Source: Rothia santali (GTDB lineage Bacteria > Actinomycetota > Actinomycetes > Actinomycetales > Micrococcaceae). From it: a stretch of DNA of 64,000 bases. Position 1 is the stretch's first letter; each line of letters starts with the position of its first letter. Location of the stretch: assembly GCF_024199905.1 (NCBI RefSeq), contig NZ_JANAFB010000017.1:1-64000 (forward strand). The letters are read 5' to 3'. Made by a program: the position numbers and the translations under genes. Of the stretch, positions 1 to 9,671 are shown in pieces. The notes under the pieces are model-generated. The model did no database searches. It was not told where the DNA came from and saw only the letters and a list, made by a program, of their open reading frames with translations.

Positions 1-49
1 CATCGGCGGCGGCATGGGCGCCGCGATGCTCCTGGAGCGCGCGGCATGA
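1..49 (+). CDS. 3' end of a thiolase (acetyl-CoA acetyltransferase) gene, cut by window edge
   Basis: Only the last 15 codons are in the window. They read the glycine-rich thiolase C-terminal motif GGGMG followed by AAMLLERAA and a TGA that overlaps the next ATG (ATGA). The same bases recur at 465-513, so this is one copy of a duplicated segment. The enzyme family condenses or cleaves acyl-CoA; nothing more can be said from this fragment. Confidence 0.6.
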   Translation, partial: IGGGMGAAMLLERAA

Positions 50-513
50 GCGTCGTCCTCGACGCCGTGACCGTGGAGGCCGACGGCCCCTCCGGCCCCG
101 CGGTCCTGCTGGACGCCGTCAGCTGCGTCCTGGACCGCGCCGGGCTGCGGATGGAGGACCTCGCCGCCGTGGAGATCGTGGAGGCCTTCGCCGCGCAGGC
201 CCTCGCCGCGCTGGACGAGCTGGGGCTCGCGGCCCCCGGGCGCGGTCTCGGCGCTCCCGGCACCGGCACCGGCGCCCCAGGGCTTGGACCCGGACCCCAC
301 GTCCCCGGCCCCGAGGCTGACGGCGTCGACGCGCGCGTCAACGCCCGCGGCGGCGCGCTCGCGCTCGGCCACCCGTGGGGCGCCTCGGGGGCCGTGGCCC
401 TGGTGCGCCTGTGGCACCGGCTGCTCGAGACCCCGGTCGGCTCGGTCGGGGTCGCGACCTGCGCCATCGGCGGCGGCATGGGCGCCGCGATGCTCCTGGA
501 GCGCGCGGCATGA
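46..513 (+). pseudogene. Chimeric ORF: BioM-like N-terminus fused in frame to thiolase C-terminus
   Basis: The first 27 codons (46-126) are identical to the start of the ABC ATPase gene at 510. At base 127 the reading passes in frame into the C-terminal part of a thiolase: the GHPWGASG histidine motif and the CAIGGGMG cysteine motif are both present, with a Pro/Gly-rich insertion before them. The thiolase part ends at 513 and overlaps the ATPase ATG by four bases. A tandem duplication of about 464 bp explains the structure. The real thiolase should lie intact upstream of the window. The chimera has neither a complete ATPase nor a complete thiolase and is probably not functional. An assembly error is the alternative. 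Confidence 0.6.
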
Positions 514-1202
514 GCGTCGTCCTCGACGCCGTGACCGTGGAGGCCGACGGCCCCTCCGGCCCCGCGGTCCTGCTGGACGCCGTCAGCTGCGAGCTCGCGG
601 CCCCCACCACGGCGGTCATCGGCGAGAACGGCTCCGGCAAGTCCACCCTGACCAAGGCCGTCGCGGGGCTGGTGCGCCCCGCCTCCGGGACCATCACCGT
701 GGACGGCGTCCCCACCGTGGGGCACGCCAAGCGCCTGCGCCGCAGCGTCGGCTTCGTGTTCTCCAACCCGGGCGCGCAGGCCATCATGCCCACGGTGCGG
801 GAGGACGTCGCCCTGTCCCTGCGCGGGCTCGGCCTGGGCCGGGCCGAGGCGGCGGCGCGGGTCGATGCGGCCCTGGCCGAGCACGGCCTGACCGAGCTCG
901 CCGAGCGGGCCTGCCAGACCCTCTCGAGCGGTCAGATGCAGCGGCTCGCCCTGTGCTCGGTGCTGGTGCGCCGGCCGCGCCTGGTGATCGCCGACGAGCC
1001 GACCAGCCTCCTGGACGCCCGCCACCGCCGGATCATCGCGGACCGGCTGCTGGCCCCCGCCGCCCCGCAGGTCCTGCTGGTCACCCACGACATGGACCTG
1101 GCCGCCCGCTGCGAGGAGGCGATCCTCGTCAAGGACGGGCGGCTCCACGCCCGCGGCCGCCCGGAGTGCGTGATCGCCGCCTACGAGGAGACCCTCGCGT
1201 GA
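510..1202 (+). CDS. bioM: Energy-coupling-factor transporter ATP-binding protein (BioM/EcfA type)
   Basis: A 230-residue ABC ATPase that would power vitamin uptake at the membrane with the T-component encoded next. Walker A is at residues 38-45 (GENGSGKS), the Q-loop glutamine near 90, the signature LSSGQ near 138-142, Walker B (RLVIADEP) at 157-164 and the H-loop VTHD near 191-194. The ATG at 510 overlaps the thiolase TGA. The stop overlaps the next start as GTGA, so the two genes are translationally coupled. The compact sizes of both genes fit the BioM/BioN subfamily (biotin). The substrate protein, BioY if this is right, is not in view, so the biotin assignment is inference. Confidence 0.85.
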   Translation: MSVVLDAVTVEADGPSGPAVLLDAVSCELAAPTTAVIGENGSGKSTLTKAVAGLVRPASGTITVDGVPTVGHAKRLRRSVGFVFSNPGAQAIMPTVREDVALSLRGLGLGRAEAAARVDAALAEHGLTELAERACQTLSSGQMQRLALCSVLVRRPRLVIADEPTSLLDARHRRIIADRLLAPAAPQVLLVTHDMDLAARCEEAILVKDGRLHARGRPECVIAAYEETLA

Positions 1203-1798
1203 TCTCCCTCTACGTCCCCGGCGCCAGCCCGGTCCACCGCGCGCCCACCGGGGTCAAGCTGCTCGCGCTCGCCGTCGTCGCATTGGGGCTCTCCCTCGCG
1301 CCGGCCTCGTGGTGGACCTGCCTCGCGTGCGCCGCGCTGCCCGTGGCCGCCTTCGCGCTCGCCGGGCTGGGCCCGCGGCTGCTGCTGCGCGAGCTGCGGC
1401 GGATCTGGCTGCTCCTGCTGTTCCTCGCCGCGACCCAGCTGATCTTCCTCGCCCCGGTCGTGGCGGCGACCAACACGCTGCGGGTCGTCGCGGTGGTCCT
1501 GCTCGCCCAGTGCGTCACGCGCACGACGCCGGTCGAGGGGATCGTGGAGACCGCCGAGCGGCTGCTGCGCCCCTTCCGCCGGTTCGGCGCCCGGCCCGAG
1601 CGCGTAGGGCTGGCGATGGCCCTGACGCTCAGCGCGGTGGGCCAGCTGGGGGAGATCGTGCGCCAGGTCCGCGACGCCCAGCGCAGCCGCGGGGTCCGGC
1701 TCGTCCCGTGGGCCTGGGTCATGCCCGTGCTGGTGCTCTCGCTGCGCCACGCCGACGACGTCGGGGACGCCCTGGAGGCGCGCGGGCTCGGCGACTGA
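1199..1798 (+). CDS. bioN: Energy-coupling-factor transporter transmembrane protein (BioN/EcfT type)
   Basis: A 199-residue membrane T-component that links the ATPase to a substrate-binding S-protein. Several hydrophobic segments fill residues about 18-115. The second half holds a coupling-helix-like stretch (QLGEIVRQVRDAQRSRG) and an A-R-G motif near the end (ALEARGLG), both typical of EcfT. The GTG start at 1199 overlaps the stop of the ATPase gene by four bases. Size and pairing favour BioN over the larger EcfT of general vitamin systems. Confidence 0.8.
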   Translation: MISLYVPGASPVHRAPTGVKLLALAVVALGLSLAPASWWTCLACAALPVAAFALAGLGPRLLLRELRRIWLLLLFLAATQLIFLAPVVAATNTLRVVAVVLLAQCVTRTTPVEGIVETAERLLRPFRRFGARPERVGLAMALTLSAVGQLGEIVRQVRDAQRSRGVRLVPWAWVMPVLVLSLRHADDVGDALEARGLGD

Positions 1799-2014
1799 GC
1801 GGCGTCGGGATGGCGTGGGTGCGACCGCCGGAACGGCGGGGACGGTGCGGGCCCGGCCGCGTGGACGGCGCCCACTCGGCGGTGCGGACGCCGGGAACCG
1901 TGCGGGCCCGGCCGCCGGGACACGGTCCGTGGCGGCCGGGGGCGCTGGGCCGCCGCCGGATCGGCCCGCTGTACGCTGGATCACACCATGCACCGGCCCC
2001 GGAAGGATCGCTCC

Positions 2015-3231
2015 ATGACCGTCTCCCACCTGCCCGAGCTCTCCGCCCACGAGACCGAGTCCCTGCACGACCTCTACCGGCACCTGCACCGCAACCCCGA
2101 GCTGAGCATGCAGGAGCACGCGACCCAGGAGCGGATCGAGGCCGAGCTGGACGCGCTGGGCATCGAGCACTTCCGCTGCGGCGGCACCGGCGTCGTCGGG
2201 ATCCTGGAGAACGGGGAGGGGCCGGTCGTGGCCTTCCGCGCGGACACGGACGGGCTGCCCATCGAGGAGCGGTCCGGGCGGGAGTACGCCTCGGAGGCCC
2301 GCGGGACCCTGCCCGACGGCCGGGAGGTCCCGGTCATGCACGGGTGCGGGCACGACACCCACGTCGTCGCGCTGCTCGGGGCGCTGCGGGCCCTGGTCTA
2401 CGACACCGAGCGCTGGGGCGGGACGCTCGTGGCGATCTTCCAGCCGGGGGAGGAGACCGCCGCCGGCGCGCGCGCCATGGTCGAGGACGGCCTCTGGGAC
2501 CGGGCGCCGCGGCCGGAGGTGGTCCTCGGCCAGCACGTCTCGCCGGCCCGGGCGGGCACCGTGGCGCTCGCGGCGGGCGTCGCGACCGCGATCGCGGACT
2601 CGCTGCGCGTCACCGTCAGGGGCCGCCAGACCCACGGCTCGCAGCCGCAGGACGGCAAGGACCCCATCGTCGCCGCGGCCTCGATGGTCACCAGCCTCCA
2701 GACGATCGTGTCCCGGGAGCTGGCCCCGCAGGAGGCCGCCGTCGTCACGGTCGGCACCTTCCACGCCGGGATCAAGGAGAACATCATCCCCGAGGAGGCG
2801 GAGTTCACCGTCAACACCCGGGCGCTGTCCCAGGAGACGCGGGACCGGCTGATCGGGTCGATCCACCGGATCTTGCGCGGAGAGGCGATGGTGGCGGGCA
2901 TCGAGGAGCCGGTCATCGAGAAGATCTACGACTTCCCCCTCAACGTCAACGACGAGCGCGCCGGCGAGCGGGTCTTGGCAGGCCTGCGCTCGGCGCTCGG
3001 GGAGGAGGAGGTCTCGGTCGGCCCGCCCATGATGGGCTCGGAGGACTTCGGGTGGCTCGGCGCCTCGATCGAGGTCCCGTCCGTCTTCTGGTGGTTCGGC
3101 GGCTTCGATTCCCCGGAGCCCGGTGGCCCGGTGAACCACTCGCCGCGCTTCGCCCCGGACCCGGAGACCACCCTGCGCGCGGGGACCACGGCGGCGCTGG
3201 CCAGCCTGTGGCAGTGGATCGGCCACGAGGG

Positions 3232-3235
<4 letters not shown>
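2015..3235 (+). CDS. M20 family amidohydrolase / metallopeptidase
   Basis: A 406-residue cytosolic zinc-dependent amidohydrolase of the M20D type, the family that deacylates N-acyl amino acids or related amides. The metal-binding motif MHGCGHDTH is at residues 108-116, the catalytic Glu pair GEE at 145-147, and a dimerisation insert follows (GRQTHGSQPQDGKDP onward). A late conserved MGSEDF motif supplies another metal ligand. An ATG at 1988 is possible, but the ATG at 2015 has a GGAAGGA ribosome site 7 bases upstream and is preferred. The substrate cannot be deduced. Confidence 0.9.
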
Positions 3236-3865
<630 letters not shown>

Positions 3866-3872
<7 letters not shown>

Positions 3873-3934
3873 CGGCACTGCCCCGGATAGCTGACGGTAC
3901 TGCCCCGGACGGCTGACGGCTCGGCCCCGGCCGG
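3866..3934 (+). repeat. Short tandem repeat, about 22 bp, three imperfect copies
   Basis: Three copies of a unit close to GCTGACGGTACTGCCCCGGA follow the acetyltransferase stop, the last one more diverged. They lie between converging genes. No stem is obvious and no function is proposed. Confidence 0.6.
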
Positions 3935-3960
3935 AACCGCCGGGAGCCGGGCCCGCGGCC

Positions 3961-4881
3961 TCAGCGGTACCCGTCGGTGTCCGCCGGCCTCCCCGCCTCC
4001 TGCACCTCCACGAGGTAGCGGAACGCGTCCGGCCGGGAGCCGTCCAGGTCGGTGAAGCCGTACTCGCGCGCGAGCTGCCCGCTCGAGAGCGACTCCCCGT
4101 TCCACCGGCCCCGCTCCGGGTCGGCGGCGAGCGCGGCCACCGCGCGGCCCACGAAGCGGGGCGTCTCCGAGATCGCGAAGTGCGGCTCGCCCGCGACGGC
4201 GTCGCGCCAGTTCTCCTCCCGCACCCCGAAGACCTCGAGCATGATCTCCGAGCGCATCCAGCCCGGCGTCAGCGAGACCGCGGTCGCCCCGTGCGCCTCG
4301 AGGTCCCGGGAGTGGGCCCAGGCCATCCGGTTCACGGAGACCTTGGCGAGATCGTAGAACGGGGAGAGGCGGTAGTGCGCGGCGTTGTACTCGCTCGTGC
4401 CGTCGGTGACCTCCACGAGCAGGCCGCCTGGCTCGCGGATCAGCAGCGGCAGCGCGTAGTGGGCGGTGACCAGGTGCGTCTCGACCCCCAGGCGCAGCAG
4501 CCGCAGCCCGGCGTCGAGGTCGTGCTCCCAGACGGGCTGATTCCAGCCGGTCAGCTTCTCCCCGCCCCAGATGTCGTTGACCAGCACGTCCAGCCGGCCC
4601 TGCTCCCGGTCGACGCGCTCCACCAGCTCGCGCACCTGCTCGTGGACCAGGTGGTCGGTGGGCACCGCGATCCCGACGCCGCCCGCCCGCTCCACGAGCT
4701 CGGCGGTCTCCTCGATGGTCTCGGGCCGGTCGTACTCGGAGCGGCGCTCGCGGGTGGTGCGACCCGTGACGTAGACGGTGGCGCCCGCGGCGCCCAGCTC
4801 GACCGCGATGCCGCGCCCCGCCCCGCGCGTGGCCCCGGCGACCAGCGCCACCCTGCCCGTCAGATGTCCGTCCGTCGCCAT
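3961..4881 (-). CDS. SDR family oxidoreductase
   Basis: A 306-residue short-chain dehydrogenase/reductase with a Rossmann fold. The cofactor-binding glycine motif GATRGAGRG is at residues 16-24, the conserved Asn motif (VNDIWGG) near 101-107, and the catalytic Tyr/Lys pair as YDLAK at 176-180. The sequence TGRTT after the second strand suggests NADP use. A long insertion around residues 105-135 and the C-terminal tail match the 'SDR family oxidoreductase' group of actinobacteria whose substrate is unknown. The start has a plausible GGGGAGC ribosome site upstream on the minus strand. Confidence 0.88.
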   Translation of the reverse strand: MATDGHLTGRVALVAGATRGAGRGIAVELGAAGATVYVTGRTTRERRSEYDRPETIEETAELVERAGGVGIAVPTDHLVHEQVRELVERVDREQGRLDVLVNDIWGGEKLTGWNQPVWEHDLDAGLRLLRLGVETHLVTAHYALPLLIREPGGLLVEVTDGTSEYNAAHYRLSPFYDLAKVSVNRMAWAHSRDLEAHGATAVSLTPGWMRSEIMLEVFGVREENWRDAVAGEPHFAISETPRFVGRAVAALAADPERGRWNGESLSSGQLAREYGFTDLDGSRPDAFRYLVEVQEAGRPADTDGYR

Positions 4882-5062
4882 GGTGCTCCCCTTCGCCGCC
4901 GTCGCCTGGTGCGGACGACTCTACCGGGCGGGCGGCACGAGCCGGGCGCTCGCACCCGCCGGACGCCGCGGGCCGGCCGAGCATGCGCTCGGCCGGCCCC
5001 GCGGTGGAGGACTCACGCGGCGCGGGCCGCCTCGTCAGGACGTCCGCGTCGGGCGAGGCGGA

Positions 5063-6079
5063 TCAGCGACGCCGATCCGGGCCGTTCTCCTCGTCGTCGA
5101 CCTCGATCTCCTCGCGGCGCACGTCGCCGGAGACCGTCTCGGTGTCCTGCACGGTGCGCTTGCCGACGTTGACCCGCTCGGTCGCCACGGTCTCCTTGTC
5201 GACCACGGGACGCTCCTCGCGCAGCGTCACGACCTCCTCGGTCTCCTGCGCGTCGATCCCGCCGGCGTTGCGCGCCTCGGCCGAGTTCGGGTCGATCTCC
5301 TCGCGCTCGACGACGAGCTCCTCCCGCTGCACCGGAACCTCCACGTTCTGGTGCTCGGTGCGGACGCGCTTGCGCAGGCGGGCGCGGCCCGCCTCGTGCT
5401 GCTCGGTGCCCACGTGGAGGCGCTCCTCGTGCGCGACGAGCGAGCCCTCGTCGTCGAGGCCCGCCTCGCGGCCGCGCCCGTCCGCGGCGGCACGGTCCGC
5501 GTCGTCGCGGCCCAGGCCGGCACCGCGGTCGCCGTCGCGCAGCGCCGCGTCGTCGTCCCGGCCCAGGCCGGCTCCGCGGTCGCGCAGGGCCGCGTCGTCG
5601 CGACCCAGGCCCGCGCCGCGGTCGTCGTCGCGACCCAGACCGCCGCCGACGCCGCCCGCGGCGAGGTCGCCGTCGCGCTCGCCGCGGCGACCGGCGTCGT
5701 CGCGGTCATCGCGGCGACCGGCGTCGTCGCGCACGCCGCCTGCGGAGCGGCCGGAGCGGTCGTCGTAGTTCAGGCTGTAGTAGTCGAACAGCTGGCGCTC
5801 CTCATCAGGGGTGAGGTGCCCGTCGACGTCGACGTTCGGCGCATCCTTGATGAAGTCCTTCGAGAACGGAACCGTGATGCCGTCCTCGGTGCGGTTGGCC
5901 GACTCGACGGGGATGAAGGTCTCCCGCGCTCCGAACAGGCCCACGTTGACGGTCACGAACTTGGGCTGCTGCGTGTCGTCGTCGAGGTAGACCTGGCCGA
6001 TCGAGCCGATCTTCTTGTGCTCATCGTCGTAGACGTTGGCGTTGTCGAGTGCGTCGAAGTCAAGGTTATTGTTGACCAT
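5063..6079 (-). CDS. PRC-barrel and DUF2382 domain protein
   Basis: A 338-residue soluble protein with three parts. Residues 1-75 form a PRC-barrel domain (starts VNNNLDFDALDNANVYD). Residues about 105-205 are a highly charged low-complexity linker built on GRDD and GAGLGRDD units. Residues about 210-325 form a DUF2382 (YsnF/AvaK-type) domain with the usual repeated 'V...RE.L.V..E.' pattern. The family is linked to general stress responses in actinobacteria; molecular function is not established. The ATG at 6079 is chosen because the PRC domain begins there and GGAGAG precedes it; longer readings add unrelated sequence. Confidence 0.88.
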   Translation of the reverse strand: MVNNNLDFDALDNANVYDDEHKKIGSIGQVYLDDDTQQPKFVTVNVGLFGARETFIPVESANRTEDGITVPFSKDFIKDAPNVDVDGHLTPDEERQLFDYYSLNYDDRSGRSAGGVRDDAGRRDDRDDAGRRGERDGDLAAGGVGGGLGRDDDRGAGLGRDDAALRDRGAGLGRDDDAALRDGDRGAGLGRDDADRAAADGRGREAGLDDEGSLVAHEERLHVGTEQHEAGRARLRKRVRTEHQNVEVPVQREELVVEREEIDPNSAEARNAGGIDAQETEEVVTLREERPVVDKETVATERVNVGKRTVQDTETVSGDVRREEIEVDDEENGPDRRR

Positions 6080-6410
6080 GGTGCAGTCACTCTCCAGAGT
6101 TTGATCCGCCTGAAGGTCAGGCGGCGTTGTCTTGGAATGCTTCCAAGATGTTTCGAGCCTAATTCGGGCGGTGCGGGTGCAACACCGGGTTGGGGGGAAA
6201 AGTTCGCGGCGGCCTTCCCAGAGTGGGCGGCAGCCTCCGCGCGGCCCGGAACGGCGGGGATCCGGGCGGGGAACTGCTCCACCCGTCCGCTCTCGGCGCA
6301 CAAGCGTGACGCACCGCGTAGGGTGGGGTTATGCAGTGTAATCCACGTCATAGTTGGGGATATTCCCGGGCGGCGCCGGCCGCCCGCCGCCATCGTCGAG
6401 CGGCGATTCG
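6080..6410. other. Intergenic region between divergent genes, no gene seen
   Basis: About 330 bases separate the minus-strand PRC/DUF2382 gene from the plus-strand MmcQ/YjbR gene. The region should hold both promoters. TTATGC around 6330 is a weak -10 candidate for the plus-strand gene. No conserved ORF or RNA gene is recognisable. Confidence 0.4.
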
Positions 6411-6746
6411 ATGACCACCGAGGAGGACGTGCGGCGCATCGCGACGACGCTGCCCGAGGTCGAGGAGAGGCCCAGCTACGGGACCCCCGCCTTCTACGTC
6501 GCCGGCAGGATCTTCCTCCGGCTGCACGAGCAGCCGGGAGTCCTGGTTTGCTGGCGCCGCGACCTGGGGGAGCGCCAGGTGCTGCTCGACGCCGCGCCGG
6601 ACCGGTTCTTCACCACGGACCACTACCGCGAGCACGCGAGCGTTCTGGTCCGACTCGAACGCGTCGACCGGTCGGAGCTGAGCGAGCTGATCGCCGAGGC
6701 TTGGGAGGCGCGCGCTCCGAGGCGTCTGCTTCCGGACGCCCCCTGA
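6411..6746 (+). CDS. MmcQ/YjbR family DNA-binding protein
   Basis: A 111-residue protein of the MmcQ/YjbR family, a small alpha/beta fold with proposed DNA binding. Typical features are the start (TEEDVRRIATTLPEVEE), the YGTPAFYV segment, and a late RFFTTDHYREHASVLVRL stretch. The ATG at 6411 matches the usual family start. It stands alone between divergent and codirectional enzymes; its cellular role is unknown. Confidence 0.82.
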   Translation: MTTEEDVRRIATTLPEVEERPSYGTPAFYVAGRIFLRLHEQPGVLVCWRRDLGERQVLLDAAPDRFFTTDHYREHASVLVRLERVDRSELSELIAEAWEARAPRRLLPDAP

Positions 6747-6845
6747 TTCGACCCCACCGGCGCGGCCTCACCGGGGCCTACGGCCAGGGGCCCGCCCCGG
6801 ACCGAGGCTGCCGCCCCGACCGCCCCCCCCGACCCGAGGAGCACC

Positions 6846-7418
6846 ATGCGAGAACTCGTCTACTACATCGCCACCAGCCTGGACGGCTACATCGCGAGTC
6901 CCGACGGCGCCTTCGACGCCTTCCTCATGGAAGGCGACCACATGGAGGAGCTGATCCGGCGCTACAGCGACACCATCCCCACCCACGTCGCCGAGCGCTT
7001 CGGCATCGAGCCGGCCGGCGACGTGTTCAGCACGGTGGTGATGGGCTGGAACACCTACGCCGTCGGTTTGGAGGAGGGCGTCACGAGCCCGTACCGCCAC
7101 CTCGAGCAGGTCGTGTTCTCCCGCGGGCACGAGGGGGAGGGGGAAAGGCTCACGGTCACAGACGAGCCGCCCGTCGACGTCGTGCGCCGCCTCAAGCGGG
7201 AGGAGGGCGCCGGCATCTGGCTGTGCGGGGGCGGCAACCTCGCGACCCAGCTGATCGACGAGATCGACCGGCTCGTCCTCAAGTGCAACCCGGTGCTGTT
7301 CGGTGCCGGGATCCCGCTGTTCGACCGGGGCAGGTACGCCCCCGGCCTGTTCGACCTCGTGCGCTCGACGGCGTTCGAGTCGGGCGTGGTGGTGTCCGAG
7401 TACGCGCGGCGGGCCTGA
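6846..7418 (+). CDS. Dihydrofolate reductase family protein (RibD C-terminal type)
   Basis: A 190-residue protein with the dihydrofolate-reductase-like fold seen in the C-terminal domain of RibD. The start (RELVYYIATSLDGYIASPDG) is the family signature. The MGWNTY motif near residue 60 and the nucleotide-binding WLCGGGNLATQL motif near 120 are present. Stand-alone actinobacterial members are annotated as oxidoreductases of unknown substrate. GAGGAGCACC precedes the ATG as ribosome site. Confidence 0.88.
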   Translation: MRELVYYIATSLDGYIASPDGAFDAFLMEGDHMEELIRRYSDTIPTHVAERFGIEPAGDVFSTVVMGWNTYAVGLEEGVTSPYRHLEQVVFSRGHEGEGERLTVTDEPPVDVVRRLKREEGAGIWLCGGGNLATQLIDEIDRLVLKCNPVLFGAGIPLFDRGRYAPGLFDLVRSTAFESGVVVSEYARRA

Positions 7419-7510
7419 GGGCGTGGGCGGGTGCCGAGCTTGCGGGCGTGGGCAAGTGCCGCGCCCGAGGGCGGGCGCCGGGAACGGCGGGGACGGATAG
7501 GATCGGGCGG

Positions 7511-8272
7511 ATGAGGACGTTCGAGGAGCTGATCGAGGAGGCCGAGGCCGCCGACGTCGCCGGGTGGGGCTTCGACTGGCTCGACGGGCGGGCGACCGAG
7601 GAGCGGCCGCCGTGGGGATACTCCGGGCTGCTCGCGGAGCGGATGGCGCACGCCGGCTCGGCCCTCGACCTGGACACCGGGGGAGGGGAGGTCCTCGACC
7701 TGGCTCCCGTGCTGCCGCCGCGCACCGCGGCCACGGAGGCGTGGCCGCCCAACGTGGAGCGCGCCCGCGAGCGGCTCGGGCCCCGGGGCGTCCGCGTCGT
7801 CGAGACCGGCGAGGGGCCGCTGCCGTTCCCGGGCGGGAGCTACGAGCTGGTGACCTCGCGGCACCCCGTCCGGCCCGACTGGCCGGAGATCCACCGCGTG
7901 CTCGCACCCGGCGGAAGCTACCTCGCGCAGCACGTGGGCCCGGCGTCGGCCTTCGAGCTCATCGAGCACTTCCTGGGGCCGCTGCCGCGGGAGCGGCGGG
8001 CCCGTGACCCCGAGGACGAGGCGGCCGCCGCGCGGCGAGCGGGCCTGCGGGTCGAGGAGCTGAGGACGGCCCGGTGCCGCATGGAGTTCTTCGACGTCGG
8101 GGCGGTGGTGTGGATCCTGCGCAAGTGCGTCTGGTGGGTGCCCGGCTTCAGCGCGGCGCGCTACGCCGGCCGGCTGCGCGAGCTGGATCGGCAGATGCGC
8201 GCCGGGCGGCCCTTCGTGGCCCACTCGACCCGGCACCTCGTGCTGGCCCGGAAGCCGGCCTCGGCGGACTGA
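7511..8272 (+). CDS. Class I SAM-dependent methyltransferase domain protein
   Basis: A 253-residue protein resembling actinobacterial methyltransferase-type-11 proteins. The SAM motif I region reads ALDLDTGGGEVL near residue 52. An acidic end of strand 2 follows (TEAWPPN), then a post-motif stretch PFPGGSYELVTSRHPV and HRVLAPGGSYLAQHVG. The C-terminal part with several Trp and Arg residues is common to this subgroup. The target of methylation is unknown. A short GC-rich repeat (GGGCGTGGGC units, 7420-7470) precedes it. Confidence 0.82.
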   Translation: MRTFEELIEEAEAADVAGWGFDWLDGRATEERPPWGYSGLLAERMAHAGSALDLDTGGGEVLDLAPVLPPRTAATEAWPPNVERARERLGPRGVRVVETGEGPLPFPGGSYELVTSRHPVRPDWPEIHRVLAPGGSYLAQHVGPASAFELIEHFLGPLPRERRARDPEDEAAAARRAGLRVEELRTARCRMEFFDVGAVVWILRKCVWWVPGFSAARYAGRLRELDRQMRAGRPFVAHSTRHLVLARKPASAD

Positions 8273-8422
8273 GCGGTCGTCTCCGCGCCGGGGTGCGCCA
8301 TTCCGGGCGCCGATCGTCGCGTCCGGTGGCGAGGCGTGCGGACTAGGGGCGTCGTCGGCCGACACCGGGGCGCATCGCGGGGGCCGGCCGGTGCCCGGGG
8401 CATCGCGATCCGCGGACGGCGC

Positions 8423-8725
8423 CTAGCCGGTCCCGCGCATCCGGTCCATCTCCCGGCGGATGCGGTCCTCGCTGAAGTGCTGGCCCCGGTAGACCGTCCA
8501 CCCGTGCGAGAACACGCCGATGCCCCAGCCCAGGATGGGGAAGATCGGCCAGAAGAACCCGGGGTCCTCGCTCGAGGCCCACAGGACCACGAGCAGCACG
8601 TTCACGGCGAGGTAGATGACGAGGTGCAGGAGGAACTCGCGCTTCTCGCGCAGGCGCTTCATCGCGCGCTCGCGCAGCTGCGACTCCGCGTCGGCCCGCG
8701 GGAGGCCGTTCGGATCCGACGTCAT
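8423..8725 (-). CDS. 2TM domain-containing membrane protein
   Basis: A 100-residue protein with a charged N-terminal helix (residues 10-30, RERAMKRLREKREF) and two hydrophobic segments (LLHLVIYLAVNVLLVVLW and FFWPIFPILGWGIGVFSHG). This is the '2TM' family, found fused to kinases or alone, of unknown function. A strong GAGGAGG six bases before the ATG at 8725 fixes the start; a longer reading from 8785 is not supported. Confidence 0.82.
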   Translation of the reverse strand: MTSDPNGLPRADAESQLRERAMKRLREKREFLLHLVIYLAVNVLLVVLWASSEDPGFFWPIFPILGWGIGVFSHGWTVYRGQHFSEDRIRREMDRMRGTG

Positions 8726-8946
8726 GGGTTCCTCCTCGGTGCGGCGGACCCCGGCATCCGGCCGCCGCGGGGTGCGGCGACTCATCGTGCGCGCGGGTTC
8801 CGGCGTGGTGCGGTGATGCTCCCAGGATACGACCGGGCCACGACTCCGGCCAGGCCGTGACGCCTCGAGGCGACGAAGGGCCGCGCTGCCGGTCCGATGG
8901 GCGTCCCGCCGTCACCGGTCCCGGCGGGCGAGCAGCCCGCACCGTC

Positions 8947-9513
8947 TCACTCGATCCCGAGCAGCTTCCCGTTCTTCGACAGCTCCGGGTCGGTGCACGA
9001 GGCCAGGTTGAAGCAGCAGGGGCGCCGCTTGCCGGAGCGGAGCTTCGAGATCGAGACCTCGACGCGGCGCTGCCGGGTCTGCGGGTTCTTCGTGGCCCCG
9101 ACCCAGCGGACCCATTCCCAGCGCGCCATGGGCGTGATGTCCTCCCAGGTCCCGGCGAGGTCGGCGGCGTCGTCGAGCGCCTCGCGCAGGTCCGCCGGCA
9201 CCTGGGGCTCGGGCCAGGCCCCGGCGGGCCGGAACTCGAAGCCGGCGGTGGTGCCCTCCTCGACGCCGGCCTCGCGGCGCAGCTCCTCGCCGAGGGGCAG
9301 CCAGTGGCCCTGGGCACCGTCCGGTTCCAGGACGGCGTCGAACGCGTGACCGTTCACGAGGGCCTGCACGGCGACCTGCCCGCGCGAGGGCAGCTGCCGG
9401 CTCGCCTGCTCGGGCAGCCGGAGGATGAGGCGGTCGCCGATCCGGACGACCCGGCCCTCGCCGACGACGGTGGGCTTCGCGGCCGCCTTCCGCGCCGCTG
9501 CGGACTCGGTCAT
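8947..9513 (-). CDS. YdeI/OmpD-associated family protein with DUF1905 domain
   Basis: A 188-residue cytosolic protein. The first half is a DUF1905 beta-barrel-like domain (RIGDRLILRLPEQASRQLPS then VLEPDGAQGHWLPL). The second half is the YdeI-type helical segment (ADLREALDDAADLAGTWEDI, and RWEWVRWVGATKNPQTRQRR). These pairs are common in actinobacteria and lack an assigned reaction. The ATG at 9513 has AGGAG upstream, whereas an extension to 9594 would not. Confidence 0.82.
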   Translation of the reverse strand: MTESAAARKAAAKPTVVGEGRVVRIGDRLILRLPEQASRQLPSRGQVAVQALVNGHAFDAVLEPDGAQGHWLPLGEELRREAGVEEGTTAGFEFRPAGAWPEPQVPADLREALDDAADLAGTWEDITPMARWEWVRWVGATKNPQTRQRRVEVSISKLRSGKRRPCCFNLASCTDPELSKNGKLLGIE

Positions 9514-9671
9514 GGTGCGCTCCTGGGGGACGTGCGGACATGGTGACGTGCTGCACACCAGCATAGACCCGCGGCGGAAGCGCGGCGCTGGCATCCCTGC
9601 AGCGCGCCCCGCCCCGCCGCCTCACCGAAGTGCGCCACGCCCCGCATCGCTGCAGTGTGCCGCGCCCCGCC

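Larger units (their letters stand above)
1..590. repeat. Tandem duplication, 464-bp offset, 126-bp visible overlap
   Basis: Bases 1-126 and 465-590 are identical as far as can be read. They cover the thiolase stop region and the ATPase gene start. The copies part at 126/127, where the left copy jumps into thiolase coding sequence, and at 590/591, where the right copy continues into the ATPase. This is the pattern of a direct tandem duplication whose left part lies outside the window. Confidence 0.85.
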
